Shown here: positions 1 to 8,405 of the stretch, in pieces
Layout of the letters: every line of letters starts with the position of its first letter
Numbering within the stretch: position 1 is the first letter of the stretch
Source of the DNA: Cytophagales bacterium
GTDB taxonomy: Bacteria; Bacteroidota; Bacteroidia; Cytophagales; Cyclobacteriaceae
Assembly: GCA_033344775.1 (NCBI GenBank)
Contig: JAWPMT010000003.1
Location: 1 to 64,000, forward strand
Reading direction: 5' to 3'
DNA: 64,000 nt
The notes under the pieces: model-generated
Told to the model about the DNA's origin: nothing
Databases searched by the model: none
What the model saw: only the letters and a program-made list of their open reading frames with translations
Program-made: the position numbers and the translations under genes

Positions 1-241
1 CCGACACCCCAAAAGTTAGCCTGCTAGCCGTGCCAGCATCTATGATTTCTAGTGACTTTTTTACCACTGATCCTTCAACACAACCGCCACTCACAGATCC
101 GGCCATTTTACCATCCTCATTGACCAGCATCACAGAGCCTACCGGACGGGGAGAAGAGCCCCAGGTTTTGATCACTCTGGCAATAGCAACTCGGTTATTG
201 TTACTTTGCCATTTTTTGATTTCTTCAAAATAATTCTGCAT
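1..241 (-). CDS. XdhC/CoxI-family molybdoenzyme maturation protein (N-terminal part, cut by window edge)
   Basis: Read on the minus strand from the ATG at 241-239, about 80 codons stay open to the left edge. The peptide has the XdhC N-terminal pattern TWGSSPRPVGS followed by GSVSGGCVEGSV; this Cys-containing loop is the family hallmark. XdhC-type proteins bind molybdenum cofactor and help insert its sulfurated form into xanthine dehydrogenase or CO dehydrogenase (family knowledge). Here it lies divergent to the cox genes and is a second XdhC homologue besides the one at 7418-8386, so CoxI-like is a reasonable reading. The C-terminal Rossmann part is outside the window, so it cannot be told whether the gene is complete. 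Confidence 0.85.
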   Translation of the reverse strand, partial: MQNYFEEIKKWQSNNNRVAIARVIKTWGSSPRPVGSVMLVNEDGKMAGSVSGGCVEGSVVKKSLEIIDAGTASRLTFGVS

Positions 242-298
242 CTTTTAAACAATATCAGATTTTATCTGTTATACGGACCATAAATTGAAAAATTTTCA

Positions 299-775
299 AT
301 GCCTAGTACCTGTAAGAAATGTAATACTAACAGAAAAGTTTACACTTTTCGAAACTCTTCTTTCTTCAGTGCTATTTTAATCATTCTCATCCCGAAATGC
401 CCATTTTGTATCATGGCTTATTCTTCCGCAATTACGATTTGCGGAGGACAAGATATTTACATGAATTCAAATAACTGGGTTTCTTTCATTCCTTTGGTTT
501 TATCGGTAGTAGTCCTGGGAATGATCTTTCTCAATCAACGAGGGATCAAAACATGGATTGCTTTATTAATTGCCTTATTAAGCGCTACACTGATTGTATT
601 AAGTCATCAATTGATCGTTCCCTCAACTTTTTATAATGTAGGAGGAATAGGCCTATTAATGGCAGCCTGGCTGAATGGAAACCTTTGGTCATTCATTCAT
701 CAGGTGGTTCAAAAAATTCGAAACAGCAGGATTTTATACAAGAGACAAATAACCTATCCAATAGATCAAAAATAA
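299..775 (+). CDS. Small integral membrane protein with Cys-pair motifs, unknown function
   Basis: The 158-residue product begins with a CKKC pair (residues 5-8), then KCPFC near residue 35 at the start of a hydrophobic segment. Further hydrophobic stretches lie near residues 60-80, 85-105 and 110-130, so three or four membrane helices are likely. The Cys pattern in and before the first helix recalls MerC-like and other small metal-handling membrane proteins, but I cannot assign it to a family. It lies between the divergent XdhC-like gene and coxM, 32 bases before coxM on the same strand, so it may be co-transcribed with the cox genes. The start is the first ATG after the divergent intergenic region of 57 bases. 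Confidence 0.6.
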   Translation: MPSTCKKCNTNRKVYTFRNSSFFSAILIILIPKCPFCIMAYSSAITICGGQDIYMNSNNWVSFIPLVLSVVVLGMIFLNQRGIKTWIALLIALLSATLIVLSHQLIVPSTFYNVGGIGLLMAAWLNGNLWSFIHQVVQKIRNSRILYKRQITYPIDQK

Positions 776-807
776 TTTCAACTCTATCACTTAAAAGTTA
801 AACATGC

Positions 808-1677
808 ATGATACCCTCTTCATTTAGTTATACTGCCCCATCTACCCTCGATGAGGCGCTCAAGGTGCTAAACGAGCTTGGGGATGAAGCGAAGATCCTG
901 GCCGGTGGCCATAGCTTGATCCCCATGATGAAGCTTCGATTTGCGGAGCCAGAGCATTTAGTAGACCTCAATAACATCCCAGGATTGTCTTATATCAACA
1001 TCGAAGACGGCACGCTCAATATCGGAGCAATGACCCGTGAAAGTGAGATGGAAGAATCCGGAGATGTGCAACAACACTTTCCCATTTTTTTGGATGCGGC
1101 CAAGTTGATTGCCGATCCTCAGGTAAGAAACTTCGGAACAATAGGAGGCAACATTGCTCATGGCGATGCAGCCAATGATCACCCAGCGGTGATGATCGCA
1201 CTAGGAGCTGAAGTAGAGATTACCGGAACCGGCGGTAAAAGAACTGTCGGAATTGATGATTTCTTTTATGGATTCTATGCGACCGCTGTAGAAGACGGAG
1301 AGATCCTTACAGAGATCAGAGTACCTGTTCCATCAGGAAAATTTGGAAATGCTTACCACAAAACCGAGAGAAAAGTAGGGGATTATGCGACAGGTGGCGT
1401 GGCGGTTCAGATCGAATTAGATGACAGTGGTACTTGTACCAGGGCCGGAATTGGATTGACCAACGTGAATCCTACACCACTTAGAGCTACTCGATCAGAG
1501 GAAGCGCTCGTTGGTACTAAAGTTACGGCGGCTGAGATTGAGGCTGCAGGCCAAATGGCGGCAGAAGATTGTAATCCATCAGATGATTTGAGGGGAGATG
1601 CAGATTACAAGCGACGCGTCATCAAAGCCCTGACCAAACGAATGATCACCAAAGCATTAGAAAGAGCTAACTCATGA
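808..1677 (+). CDS. coxM: Carbon monoxide dehydrogenase medium (FAD) subunit CoxM
   Basis: A 289-residue member of the FAD-binding subunit family of molybdenum hydroxylases, close to the usual length. The two FAD-binding motifs are plain: AGGHS at residues 32-36 and TIGGN at 111-115. In CO dehydrogenase this subunit passes electrons from the 2Fe-2S clusters of CoxS to FAD and then to the quinone pool. It is the first gene of a coxM-S-L series; the M-S-L order is typical of form I CO dehydrogenases, while form II loci usually run S-L-M. Its stop codon overlaps the coxS start by 4 bases (ATGA). A xanthine dehydrogenase FAD subunit would look similar; the neighbouring CoxL motif decides the assignment. 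Confidence 0.93.
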   Translation: MIPSSFSYTAPSTLDEALKVLNELGDEAKILAGGHSLIPMMKLRFAEPEHLVDLNNIPGLSYINIEDGTLNIGAMTRESEMEESGDVQQHFPIFLDAAKLIADPQVRNFGTIGGNIAHGDAANDHPAVMIALGAEVEITGTGGKRTVGIDDFFYGFYATAVEDGEILTEIRVPVPSGKFGNAYHKTERKVGDYATGGVAVQIELDDSGTCTRAGIGLTNVNPTPLRATRSEEALVGTKVTAAEIEAAGQMAAEDCNPSDDLRGDADYKRRVIKALTKRMITKALERANS

Positions 1678-2180
1678 AAACACCAATAACCCTAAAAATA
1701 AATGGCGAGGAGCACTCCTTTGAAGTAGAGCCTCGTACCCTGCTGGTACACCTGATCCGTGAGCAGGCTAACATGACTGGAACACACATCGGATGTGATA
1801 CGTCGAGTTGTGGCGCCTGCACCTTGTTGATTGACGGTAAATCAGCAAAATCATGTACCATTTTGGCAGTACAAGCCAATGGTAAGGAGATCACCACAGT
1901 GGAAGGTTTGGCAACCGCAGAGGGCGTGCACCCGATCCAGGAAGGTTTCAAAGAAAATCATGGTCTGCATTGTGGATTCTGTACGCCTGGTATGATGCTG
2001 CGAGCGATCGAATTATTGGAGAAAAATCCTGATCCTACTGAGGAAGAGATCCGATGGGGGATTTCAGGAAACCTTTGCCGATGCACAGGATACAATAACA
2101 TCGTAAAAGCCATCCAGTATGCTGGTGCGAAAATGCGTGGTGACGAATTGCCATCCACCGAACCTGTATTTGTTGAATAA
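1674..2180 (+). CDS. coxS: Carbon monoxide dehydrogenase small 2Fe-2S subunit CoxS
   Basis: The 168-residue protein has both iron-sulfur motifs of the family. The plant-type cluster uses C41, C46, C49 and C61 (CDTSSCGAC plus a later Cys). The C-terminal four-helix domain uses C100, C103, C135 and C137 (CGFC and CRC). These clusters relay electrons from the molybdenum-copper site in CoxL to FAD in CoxM. The start overlaps the coxM stop by 4 bases, which points to translational coupling, and coxL follows after 23 bases. All eight Cys ligands are present, so the subunit should be functional. Confidence 0.95.
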   Translation: MKTPITLKINGEEHSFEVEPRTLLVHLIREQANMTGTHIGCDTSSCGACTLLIDGKSAKSCTILAVQANGKEITTVEGLATAEGVHPIQEGFKENHGLHCGFCTPGMMLRAIELLEKNPDPTEEEIRWGISGNLCRCTGYNNIVKAIQYAGAKMRGDELPSTEPVFVE

Positions 2181-2203
2181 CCCCATAAACCCTGATAAAG
2201 AAA

Positions 2204-4588
2204 ATGATACAATGTAAAACTTCGAAAGAGATCGGCGGCATGGGGCATTCCATGAAGCGAAAAGAGGATGATCGCTTCGTACATGGAAAAGGCAACTACG
2301 TCGATGATGTGAAATTACCCGGCATGCTGTACATGGATATCGTAAGAAGTCCGTATGCTTATGCCAAGATCAAAAACATAGATGCTTCCGCAGCATTGGA
2401 AATTCCTGGTGTTGTGGCAGTAGTTACCGGAAAGGACCTTGAGCAGTACAACCTGCACTGGATGCCTACTTTGATGAGTGATACACAAATGGTTCTTCCA
2501 ACCGATACGGTTATGTACCAGTCGCAGGAAGTGGCAGCAGTGATTGCTACAGAAAAGTACATTGCCAGAGACGGCCGTGAGGCAGTAAAAGTGGAATACG
2601 AGCCGATGAAAGCGCTGGTAGATCCCTACAAAGCCTTAGATGAAGATGCGCCATTGTTGCGTCCTGATAAAGAGGATCAAAAGGATAATCACATCTGGCA
2701 TTGGGAAGCAGGCCAGAAAGAAGAGACCGACAAAATCTTCGAGAATGCGGAAGTGACTGTAAAAGAGCAGATGCACATTCCTAGAATTCACGTTTCTTCG
2801 ATTGAAACATGTGGTTGTGTGGCAGACTACAATAAAGTAGACAATCACCTGACCATGTACATGACAACCCAGGCACCACACGCCATCCGCACGGTCATTG
2901 CGCTGGTTGCAGGTCACGTGGGTTTAACAGAGGAGAAAATTCGGGTGATCGCTCCGGATATTGGAGGTGGTTTTGGAGGTAAAGTACCGGTATATCCAGG
3001 TTACGTAATTGCCATAGCTGTATCATTCCTGGTCGGAAAGCCAGTAAAATGGATCGAAGACCGAAGTGAGAACCTTCAGGCGGATTCATTTGCTCGTGAC
3101 TATCATATCACAGCAGAAATGGCCGGAACCAAGGATGGTAAGATCCTGGCGACTCGTATGAAAGTATTGGCCGATCATGGCTACACGGATGCGTCTGCAA
3201 ATCCTTCCAAGTTCCCGACTGGAATGTTTTCGATCGGAACAGGATCCTATGACTATCCTAATGCCTTTATGGAAGCGGATGCGGTTTACACCAACAAGCC
3301 TCCGGGGGGAGTTGCTTACCGTTGTTCCTTCCGTGTGACAGAGGCTGTACATGCCATTGAGCGAATTACAGACCGATATGCACTAGAGATTGACAAGGAT
3401 CCCGCACAAGTGCGCATGGATAACTTCATCAAAAAAGAGCAATTCCCTTACCAGTCTCCAACCGGTTGGGAGTATGACTCTGGAGATTACCACGCGGGTC
3501 TTGAATTGGCCATGAGAACGGTAGATTATGATGGTTTACGAAAGGAGCAAGCCGAAAAGCGTAAGAAAGGTGAATTGATGGGGATAGGCCTGTCTACGTT
3601 TACTGAGATTGTAGGAGCAGGTCCTTCTAAGGATTTCGACATTCTCGGTATCAAAATGTTCGACAGTGCGGAGATTCGGGTACACCCTACGGGTAAAGCC
3701 ATTGCCCGTTTCGGTACCAAGTCGCAAGGGCAAGGTCACGAAACTACTTATGCGCAGATCATTGCGGAAGAGTTAGGCATTCCTGCTAAAGACATCCAAG
3801 TCGAAGAGGGTGATACCGACACGGCACCTTATGGGTTGGGAACTTACGCGAGTAGAAGTACCCCTACAGCAGGTGCAGCAGCAGCGATGGCGGCTAGAAA
3901 ATTGAGAGACAAAGCGAAGAAAATCGCAGCTTACTTATTGGAAGTAAGTGAAGATGATTTGGAATGGGAGCCTGGTAAGTTCTTTGTCAAAGGAGCACCG
4001 GAGAAATCCAAAACCATCCAGGAGATCGTATTTGCTTCTTATACCAATCACCCACAAGGGATGGAAGCTGGGTTTGAGGCAACTCACTACTACGATCCTC
4101 CGAACCTTACGTTCCCATCAGGGGCTTATATCTGTATTGTTGATATCGATACCGATACGTTTGAGATCAAGGTGCGAAGATTCGTAGCGATCGATGATGC
4201 CGGACATATCATCAACCCGATGGTTGCTCAGGGACAGGTACACGGTGGATTGACTCAGGGTATCGCACCTGCGATGTACGAGGAGTTGATTTACGATGAA
4301 GATGGAAACATCCTGAATGGTACGTTGATGGATTATCTGGTACCCACGGCGGTAGAGTCTCCAAGTTGGGAAACTGGCCATACGGTGACACCTTCACCAC
4401 ACCACCCAATTGGTGCAAAAGGTATTGGTGAGTCACCTACGGTTGGGGCGCCTCCGGCAATTGCCAATGCGATTGTTGATGCGTTGAAACCATACGGTAT
4501 CACCCACCTGGACATTCCGATTACCCCTTACAAGATCTTCAAGGCCTTGAAGGAAAAAGGAGTGTTAGATAAACCAATCGCAGAGTAA
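2204..4588 (+). CDS. coxL: Carbon monoxide dehydrogenase large molybdenum-copper subunit, form I CoxL
   Basis: The 794-residue product spans the whole xanthine-oxidase-type catalytic subunit. The decisive feature is AYRCSFR at residues 371-377; C374 is encoded at 3323-3325. In characterised form I CO dehydrogenases this Cys carries the copper of the Mo-S-Cu centre, whereas form II and other molybdenum hydroxylases have AYRGAGR-like loops. Other cofactor motifs are GGGFGGK (254-260) and, near the C terminus, GAKGIGESP, which contains the catalytic Glu. The enzyme is predicted to oxidise CO to CO2 in the cytoplasm at the inner face of the membrane. It forms one transcription unit with coxM and coxS. 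An 80-base gap with a strong hairpin separates it from coxG. Confidence 0.95.
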   Translation: MIQCKTSKEIGGMGHSMKRKEDDRFVHGKGNYVDDVKLPGMLYMDIVRSPYAYAKIKNIDASAALEIPGVVAVVTGKDLEQYNLHWMPTLMSDTQMVLPTDTVMYQSQEVAAVIATEKYIARDGREAVKVEYEPMKALVDPYKALDEDAPLLRPDKEDQKDNHIWHWEAGQKEETDKIFENAEVTVKEQMHIPRIHVSSIETCGCVADYNKVDNHLTMYMTTQAPHAIRTVIALVAGHVGLTEEKIRVIAPDIGGGFGGKVPVYPGYVIAIAVSFLVGKPVKWIEDRSENLQADSFARDYHITAEMAGTKDGKILATRMKVLADHGYTDASANPSKFPTGMFSIGTGSYDYPNAFMEADAVYTNKPPGGVAYRCSFRVTEAVHAIERITDRYALEIDKDPAQVRMDNFIKKEQFPYQSPTGWEYDSGDYHAGLELAMRTVDYDGLRKEQAEKRKKGELMGIGLSTFTEIVGAGPSKDFDILGIKMFDSAEIRVHPTGKAIARFGTKSQGQGHETTYAQIIAEELGIPAKDIQVEEGDTDTAPYGLGTYASRSTPTAGAAAAMAARKLRDKAKKIAAYLLEVSEDDLEWEPGKFFVKGAPEKSKTIQEIVFASYTNHPQGMEAGFEATHYYDPPNLTFPSGAYICIVDIDTDTFEIKVRRFVAIDDAGHIINPMVAQGQVHGGLTQGIAPAMYEELIYDEDGNILNGTLMDYLVPTAVESPSWETGHTVTPSPHHPIGAKGIGESPTVGAPPAIANAIVDALKPYGITHLDIPITPYKIFKALKEKGVLDKPIAE

Positions 4589-4601
4589 TAAGTTAACATC
4601 A

Positions 4602-4656
4602 AAAGAAGTCAGTTTCGTGCGCTGAGGCTCTCGAAGTGCACGTGTCTGACTTCTTT
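4602..4656. repeat. Hairpin-forming intergenic repeat between coxL and coxG
   Basis: A perfect 11-base inverted repeat, AAAGAAGTCAG at 4602-4612 and CTGACTTCTTT at 4646-4656, encloses a second partial hairpin built on CGTGC...GCACG and containing the CGAAGTGCAC word. Reversed, that word resembles the CACTTCGA...CTCAG intergenic repeats common in Bacteroidota. The A/T flanks of the outer stem would let it work as a terminator or attenuator in either direction, so it may lower expression of coxGDEF relative to coxMSL. A related word occurs at 42591-42610. Confidence 0.7.
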
Positions 4657-4668
4657 AATTGATATTTC

Positions 4669-5235
4669 ATGGAAGCTACAATCACAAAGAATTTTACCAT
4701 AGAAGAGCCTATTGAAAAAGTATGGGCAGGACTCAGTAATCCCATGGAGATCTCAGGTTGTGTACCTGGTGCCTCTATTACGGAGCAGATTGACGACAAT
4801 AATTACAAAGGCGAGGTTTCATTGAAGTTTGGCCCGGTCAAGTCCAAGTATGACGGTCAGATCACCATCGATGAGATGGACAATGACAACCATCAAATGA
4901 AGTTGATCGGTAAAGGCCTGGATTCCAAAGGAAAAGGAAGTGCCGAGATGACCATGAATGGAACTGCCAAATCCATTGATAGCGGAACCGAAGTAGACTT
5001 TGAAATGGTAGTCTCTATTCAGGGTACCCTTGCGCAGTTTGGATCCCGATTGATCAATGACGTTTCGGCACAGTTGATGGATCAATTCGTCAATAATTTT
5101 AAAAACTTGCTTGCGGGTGCAGAGGTAGACAATACGTTGAAAGCCGGTTCCATGATGGGGTCAGTGCTGAAGAGTAAGGTCTCCGGCATCTTCAAGAAGA
5201 AAGAAGGTGAAGAAGAAAAACCTGCAGAAGCATGA
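4669..5235 (+). CDS. coxG: CoxG, SRPBCC-fold membrane/quinone partner of CO dehydrogenase
   Basis: A 188-residue CoxG-family (SRPBCC, START-like) protein. The N-terminal three-quarters matches the family in its opening ('F-x-I-x-x-P-x-x-x-VW') and in the GCVPGA loop near residues 30-35. The C-terminal 40 residues form a likely amphipathic, Lys-rich helix (around residues 153-175) followed by an acidic Ala/Pro/Glu tail. CoxG family members are needed to anchor Mo-CO dehydrogenase at the membrane and recent work implicates them in handing electrons to quinone; that role is inferred here from family and position. Its stop overlaps the coxD start by 4 bases. Confidence 0.9.
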   Translation: MEATITKNFTIEEPIEKVWAGLSNPMEISGCVPGASITEQIDDNNYKGEVSLKFGPVKSKYDGQITIDEMDNDNHQMKLIGKGLDSKGKGSAEMTMNGTAKSIDSGTEVDFEMVVSIQGTLAQFGSRLINDVSAQLMDQFVNNFKNLLAGAEVDNTLKAGSMMGSVLKSKVSGIFKKKEGEEEKPAEA

Positions 5236-6101
5236 TACCGGAGGTCAGTCAACTGATCAGAGAGCTGGATAAGAAAAGTTACGTAGTGGAAGAAGAACTG
5301 GCGACGGTTCTTCTTCTTACTTTGAAACTGAAAAAGCCTATTCTGCTGGAAGGCCCTCCGGGCGTTGGAAAGACAGAAGCGGCACATATCCTGGCCAGTC
5401 ATTTGGGGGCGGATCTGCTTCGGCTGCAGTGCTACGAAGGCCTGGATGTGAACAACGCCATTTACGAGTGGAATTATCAAAAGCAGTTGCTGAGCATCAA
5501 GATCAACGAGCAGTCTGCCTTGTCTGAAGCAGAAAAAGAAAAGCACATTTTCGGAGAAGACTTTTTGCTGAAACGTCCGTTATTGCAGGCGATAACCAGT
5601 GACAAACCTGCTGTATTACTAATTGACGAAATTGATCGTGCAGACGAGGAGTTTGAAGCCTTTCTATTGGAATTGTTGTCGGACTTCCAGATATCTATCC
5701 CCGAGATGGGAACCGTGAAGGCGAAACATCGTCCCATTGTGATCCTGACTTCTAATCGAACGCGAGAATTGAGCGATGCTCTAAGGAGAAGGTGTTTGTA
5801 CCATTGGGTATCCTATCCAAGTTTTGAAAAAGAGCGAAACATCCTGAAAAAGCATTTACCAGATGTAGAGGAGAACATGTTGAATTCCCTGGTAACTTTT
5901 GTTCAGCAATTGCGAGAGATGAAATTGCAGAAATCTCCTGGAATTGCAGAGACCATTGATTGGGCCAATGCTATGATTACTTTGGGTGCGAAATCCTTTT
6001 CTCCCGAGTATGTGGAAAAAACCCTTGGCTGTGTCCTGAAATCCGATGCGGATATTAAGGTCGTGAAAGAGGAGGGGGTAGAATCGTTAATAACGAGTTA
6101 G
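5232..6101 (+). CDS. coxD: CoxD, MoxR-type AAA+ ATPase for CO dehydrogenase maturation
   Basis: The 289-residue protein has a Walker A motif GPPGVGKT at residues 41-48, a Walker B LLIDEID at 129-135 and a sensor-1 region LTSNRTREL. The length and motif spacing fit the MoxR branch of AAA+ ATPases. In Oligotropha, CoxD is the ATPase needed for building the copper-sulfur part of the active site, acting with the VWA protein CoxE; I infer the same here. The ATG overlaps the end of coxG (ATGA), so the two are probably translated together. A repeat-like element of about 130 bases separates it from coxE. Confidence 0.93.
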   Translation: MIPEVSQLIRELDKKSYVVEEELATVLLLTLKLKKPILLEGPPGVGKTEAAHILASHLGADLLRLQCYEGLDVNNAIYEWNYQKQLLSIKINEQSALSEAEKEKHIFGEDFLLKRPLLQAITSDKPAVLLIDEIDRADEEFEAFLLELLSDFQISIPEMGTVKAKHRPIVILTSNRTRELSDALRRRCLYHWVSYPSFEKERNILKKHLPDVEENMLNSLVTFVQQLREMKLQKSPGIAETIDWANAMITLGAKSFSPEYVEKTLGCVLKSDADIKVVKEEGVESLITS

Positions 6102-6126
6102 GGTTAAGTTTTTAATGAGCTAAATA

Positions 6127-6258
6127 CCGTCATCGCGATCTGTAGTTTAACGAAAGAGAAGCGATCGTTTGACTGGAAAATGAGCACAACCTAATGAGCA
6201 GAACCTAATTTAATACGATTGCTTTCGTCAGCCTTTAAAAGGCTAACTCGAAATGACG
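6127..6258. repeat. Non-coding repeat-like element bounded by CGTCAT/ATGACG, between coxD and coxE
   Basis: The 175-base gap between coxD and coxE is bounded by an inverted CGTCAT (6128-6133) and ATGACG (6253-6258) and contains words such as AACGAAAGAGAAGCGATCG and a tandem 14-base duplication (TGAGCACAACCTAA at 6181-6194, TGAGCAGAACCTAA at 6195-6208). Its ends resemble the 'CGTCATTTCGA' dispersed intergenic elements seen in many Bacteroidota genomes. It has no open reading frame. It looks like a degenerate MITE-like or REP-like insertion in the operon. Confidence 0.5.
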
Positions 6259-6276
6259 ACTCAATAATATTTTTTA

Positions 6277-7425
6277 ATGTCTCTTACCCACTGTACCCAT
6301 CACGAATCTCTTAGCGATGCCATGGCAGGCTTTACCAAGCTGTGCCGTGACAGTAATTTGGATGTTGGGTTGAATCATACCCTGGAGGCATTACAAGCAT
6401 CTGAGATGGGGTTTCTCCATGATGAGATCACTTTCAAATACACCTTGAAATCCTTGTTTTGCGTCAAAGAGGAGCAGTTTGAGGATTTTGACAAATGTTT
6501 TGATGTCTATTGGAAAAAACGCAAACACAACTACGCACACACGATCGATAAAAAAGGATCAACCAATATTGCGAAAAGGACCAATGCTTCCCTGGTGATG
6601 GCGGGCTTCAATCCTAATGGCCATCAGGAGGCCAAAGCCGAAGAGGAAGCAAAAAGCATTACCGGAGCCAGCAGAATTGAGTCATTAAAAGCGACAGATT
6701 TTTCAAAGGTGGCTTCCATGGACAGTACGTATCTGGATGACCTGGCAGAGCGACTGCTGCGTCAGCTCAACCACCGGATGAAACGCAAAATGACGGAGAC
6801 AAAAAAAGGCGCCATTGATCTGAAAAGGACCATTCGCAAGAACATGTCAAATGGTGGAGCTTTGCTAGAGTTGAGTCGAAAAAACAGAAAAATACAAAAA
6901 CGGAAGATCGTGCTTATTCTGGATGTCTCAGGGTCCATGGATAAGTACAGCTTCTATTTGCTTAAATTTATCTGGTCGCTGAAATCCAATCTGGGAAATA
7001 TTGAGGCCTTTGTGTTCAGCACGAAGCTTGTAAGGATCACTGATCTTATTTCGACGGATCAGTTGGATCAAGCCTTGTGGGACCTTAGTGTACAGGCGGA
7101 TCACTGGTCTGGAGGCACGAAAATTGGAGAATGCATCAAGGATTTCAATGACCAATATGGAAAACTTGTCCTCAATGGACGTAGTGTAACCATGATTTTG
7201 AGTGATGGCCTGGACGATGGGGAACCCAAACTATTGTCGGGAGAGTTAGAAAAGATAAAGATGCGAACCAGTAAGTTGTTGTGGTTGAACCCTTTGAAAG
7301 GGATGCAAGGGTATGCGCCGGAAGCCAAAGGCATGAAGGCAGCGTTACCTTATTTGGATGATTTTCGTTCGGCCCATAACCTGAACAGTTTGTTAGAACT
7401 TGAAAACCTATTAGCAGATGCTTGA
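6277..7425 (+). CDS. coxE: CoxE, von Willebrand factor A domain protein for CO dehydrogenase maturation
   Basis: A 382-residue CoxE-type VWA protein. The C-terminal half holds the metal-ion-dependent adhesion site: DVSGSM at residues 216-221, a Thr in the GGTKIGE segment and the LSDGLDDG acidic loop. The N-terminal half is mostly helical, as in other CoxE proteins. CoxE works with the AAA+ ATPase CoxD in assembling the Mo-S-Cu centre (family knowledge). The end of the gene overlaps the next gene by 8 bases, so the two should be co-translated. The ATG at 6277 follows an AT-rich stretch directly after the repeat element. Confidence 0.92.
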   Translation: MSLTHCTHHESLSDAMAGFTKLCRDSNLDVGLNHTLEALQASEMGFLHDEITFKYTLKSLFCVKEEQFEDFDKCFDVYWKKRKHNYAHTIDKKGSTNIAKRTNASLVMAGFNPNGHQEAKAEEEAKSITGASRIESLKATDFSKVASMDSTYLDDLAERLLRQLNHRMKRKMTETKKGAIDLKRTIRKNMSNGGALLELSRKNRKIQKRKIVLILDVSGSMDKYSFYLLKFIWSLKSNLGNIEAFVFSTKLVRITDLISTDQLDQALWDLSVQADHWSGGTKIGECIKDFNDQYGKLVLNGRSVTMILSDGLDDGEPKLLSGELEKIKMRTSKLLWLNPLKGMQGYAPEAKGMKAALPYLDDFRSAHNLNSLLELENLLADA

Positions 7426-8386
7426 CGATCATATTTTTGAACAACTGGAAGAGCTGAAAAGCCAGGACCGAAACGCCGCAGTGGCGGTAGTGGTCAACCG
7501 CAAAGCACCTACTTCCGGGAAGCCAGGAGACAAAGCCCTCATTACCGAGGAAGGTGACGTGCATGGCTGGATCGGTGGTGGTTGTACCAAAGGCATTGTC
7601 ATCAAGGAGGCCATCGCTTCGCTGAAAGATCAAAAGCCTCGCCTGGTCAAAATTGCTCCGGGTGCTGATACCCAGGACGATCAGCAAGGGGTGAAGACTT
7701 ACAGCATGATGTGCCAGAGCGAAGGATCTGTTGATGTATACATTGAACCTATGATACCTGCCAGTAAAATATTCATCTTTGGAAGATCCCACATTGCTAA
7801 GTCATTGTGTGAAATTGGCGCTGCAGCAGGTTATGAAATGACGGTAATTTCCGATCTATTGGAACACGAGATGTTTCCCAAAGCGAAGAAATTTCATGCT
7901 TTGAAAGATTTCGATACCAATCAGTTGAAACCTGCCGATTTTGTGGTGGTATGTACCCAGGGGGAAGATGATGAAAAGAGCCTGGAAGCGGCAGTGGCCT
8001 CAAACGCCAATTACGTGTCTTTCGTTTCCAGTCGTAGAAAAGCCAATTCCATTTACCGAACACTCAAAAAGCAAGGTACACCCATTGAAGACCTTGCACA
8101 GGTAAAAACACCAGCAGGCCTGGATCTCAATGCAAAATCACCTCAGGATGTGGCTATTTCTATATTGGCGGAGATCGTACAGGAAAAAATGGCTCTTGGT
8201 GCGGATCAAGGAGATGAAGCGGCTTTCAAAGAGTTGAATGAAGACTTGTACATGAATCCCGTTTGTAAGATCCCCGTGCAAAAGAGCACAGCGAAACATG
8301 TTTTGGAATACAAGGGTGAGAAAGTTTACTTCTGCTGTGATGGCTGTAAAGTAAGCTTTGAGAAAGAGCCTGAGGCGTATTTGTAA
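7418..8386 (+). CDS. coxF: CoxF-like XdhC-family maturation protein fused to a C-terminal YHS domain
   Basis: The 322-residue protein has three parts. Residues 1-110 are the XdhC N-terminal domain with the GWIGGGC loop. Residues 120-260 are the XdhC C-terminal Rossmann domain, opening with IFIFGRSHIA. Residues about 276-322 form a YHS/TRASH-type metal domain: NPVCKIPV, then YFCCDGC and a final F-x-x-x-PEAYL. XdhC/CoxF proteins handle and protect molybdenum cofactor during insertion into the enzyme. YHS domains bind metals, often copper, so the fusion may help build the Mo-Cu site, though that is inference. It is the last gene of the cox series and overlaps coxE by 8 bases. Confidence 0.9.
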   Translation: MLDDHIFEQLEELKSQDRNAAVAVVVNRKAPTSGKPGDKALITEEGDVHGWIGGGCTKGIVIKEAIASLKDQKPRLVKIAPGADTQDDQQGVKTYSMMCQSEGSVDVYIEPMIPASKIFIFGRSHIAKSLCEIGAAAGYEMTVISDLLEHEMFPKAKKFHALKDFDTNQLKPADFVVVCTQGEDDEKSLEAAVASNANYVSFVSSRRKANSIYRTLKKQGTPIEDLAQVKTPAGLDLNAKSPQDVAISILAEIVQEKMALGADQGDEAAFKELNEDLYMNPVCKIPVQKSTAKHVLEYKGEKVYFCCDGCKVSFEKEPEAYL

Positions 8387-8405
8387 TTTTAGAAGCTCGG
8401 CCGTA

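Noticed and set aside
30-233. Open frame on the plus strand at the left edge
   Set aside because: It is the complement of the XdhC-like gene, whose minus-strand reading has clear family motifs.
808-4588. Assignment as xanthine dehydrogenase or isoquinoline oxidoreductase
   Set aside because: The large subunit has AYRCSFR, specific to form I CO dehydrogenase, and the coxG, D, E and F genes follow.
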